Source: Hahella sp. (GTDB taxonomy: Bacteria; Pseudomonadota; Gammaproteobacteria; Pseudomonadales; Oleiphilaceae). Taken from it: a stretch of DNA of 64,000 bases. The stretch spans positions 124,001-188,000 of the forward strand of contig JANQMN010000105.1 of assembly GCA_028280065.1 (NCBI GenBank), written 5' to 3'. Of the stretch, positions 63,702 to 64,000 are shown in pieces (position 1 is the first letter of the stretch; each line of letters opens with the position of its first letter). The notes under the pieces are model-generated. The model had not been told where the DNA came from. It did no database searches and saw only the letters and a program-made list of their open reading frames with translations. Made by a program: the position numbers and the translations under genes.

Positions 63702-64000
63702 TCACTGCACCAGTTTTAAGTCGCTGATAAAGATCATGTCTCCCGCATTGCCGCCAATGCCAAAAATGGCAATTTGCGTTACTTTGGATAAATCGAGTGG
63801 AATCGCCGCCAGATCGATGCTGATGTCGCTCCAGTTAGGACTCACAGTTAGCGGGAGTTTGAACTCGGCCCCGTCCACCAGGAAATCCAGGGTATACTCG
63901 GAAGAACCACCAGTCGCTGCGATACCGATATTGAGTGTGGAATAGGCAGACACGTCGATTTTATACTGCTGAACGTCACCATAGATATCGCCCATCAGCG
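63702..64000 (-). CDS. Secreted protein with carbohydrate-binding-like C-terminal domain (partial, 5' end beyond right edge)
   Basis: The minus-strand frame is open from 63702 to the right edge (99 codons seen). The translated part is an all-beta domain: YSTLNIGIAATGGSSEYTLD, LPLTVSPNWSDISIDLAAIPL and the final FISDLKLV, typical of galactose-binding-fold or carbohydrate-binding modules at the C-terminus of glycan-acting enzymes. With a TonB operon and a glucan importer downstream it may belong to a large hydrolase, but the catalytic part is outside the window. An in-frame Met at 63995 is probably internal. Confidence 0.65.
   Translation of the reverse strand, partial: LMGDIYGDVQQYKIDVSAYSTLNIGIAATGGSSEYTLDFLVDGAEFKLPLTVSPNWSDISIDLAAIPLDLSKVTQIAIFGIGGNAGDMIFISDLKLVQ

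Noticed and set aside
1-64000. CRISPR arrays, rRNA genes, transposases or phage genes
   Set aside because: No regularly spaced repeats, rRNA-like sequence, transposase or integrase was seen anywhere in the window.

Overview
The window looks like the chromosome of a marine, heterotrophic Gammaproteobacterium. The evidence is moderate G+C, a TonB/ExbB/ExbD/DUF3450 gene set, an ergothioneine operon, beta-glucan-type hydrolases beside a sugar ABC transporter, and a large Wzx/Wzy/Wzc-type exopolysaccharide (EPS) locus. The genus cannot be fixed from the sequence alone.

Layout. (1) 1-25.6 kb: EPS biosynthesis. It has an O-antigen-ligase-like protein cut by the left edge, a Wzy-like polymerase, a Wzz-Wzc tyrosine autokinase fusion, a Wzx-like flippase, the polyprenyl-phosphate sugar transferase that starts the chain, several glycosyltransferases, two complete asparagine-synthetase-like amidotransferases, a carbamoyltransferase, an FkbM methyltransferase, an SGNH protein and a PPP-type phosphatase. 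(2) 24.4-35.3 kb: a lasso-peptide (RiPP) locus set inside the EPS region. It holds a nucleotidyltransferase, a PqqD-like RRE protein, an HPr-kinase-like peptide kinase, a sulfotransferase, a lasso cyclase (C), a second RRE protein (B1), the transglutaminase-like leader peptidase (B2) and an ABC exporter (D). I found a 54-residue precursor gene at 30308-30472 on the minus strand, just upstream of the cyclase. Its leader ends in Thr-Met and the predicted core is KIGATPPSDGGFKQS, with Asp at position 9 and a C-terminal Ser. This layout resembles the phosphorylated lasso peptide paeninodin, but with Lys as ring residue 1. Another glycosyltransferase follows the exporter. (3) 36.7-38.6 kb: a probable boundary with a tRNA-like fragment, a hairpin, a truncated DoxX remnant and two unrecognised genes. 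(4) 38.7-45.7 kb: nucleoside hydrolase, a BMP-family nucleoside-binding lipoprotein, a 1234-residue hybrid histidine kinase and a REC-GGDEF regulator, probably one sensing unit. (5) 45.8-48.1 kb: egtB-egtD for ergothioneine. (6) 48.1-51.7 kb: a small membrane protein, a DUF3047 protein, a diguanylate cyclase and its partner periplasmic binding protein. (7) 51.8-58.2 kb: a sugar ABC importer (binding protein, two permeases, ATPase) with an esterase and a GH17-type glucanase, all on the minus strand. (8) 58.2-63.3 kb: a minus-strand energy-transduction operon of DUF3450, ExbB-like with periplasmic coiled coil, ExbB, ExbD, TonB and TPR protein. The right edge cuts a secreted protein with a carbohydrate-binding-like C-terminus.

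How the genes fit together. The EPS genes would build a repeat unit on undecaprenyl phosphate, flip it, polymerise it under kinase/phosphatase control and decorate it. The lasso genes would make, tailor (phosphate, possibly sulfate or methyl) and export a small threaded peptide. The right third would take up and degrade glucans, with c-di-GMP signalling genes between.
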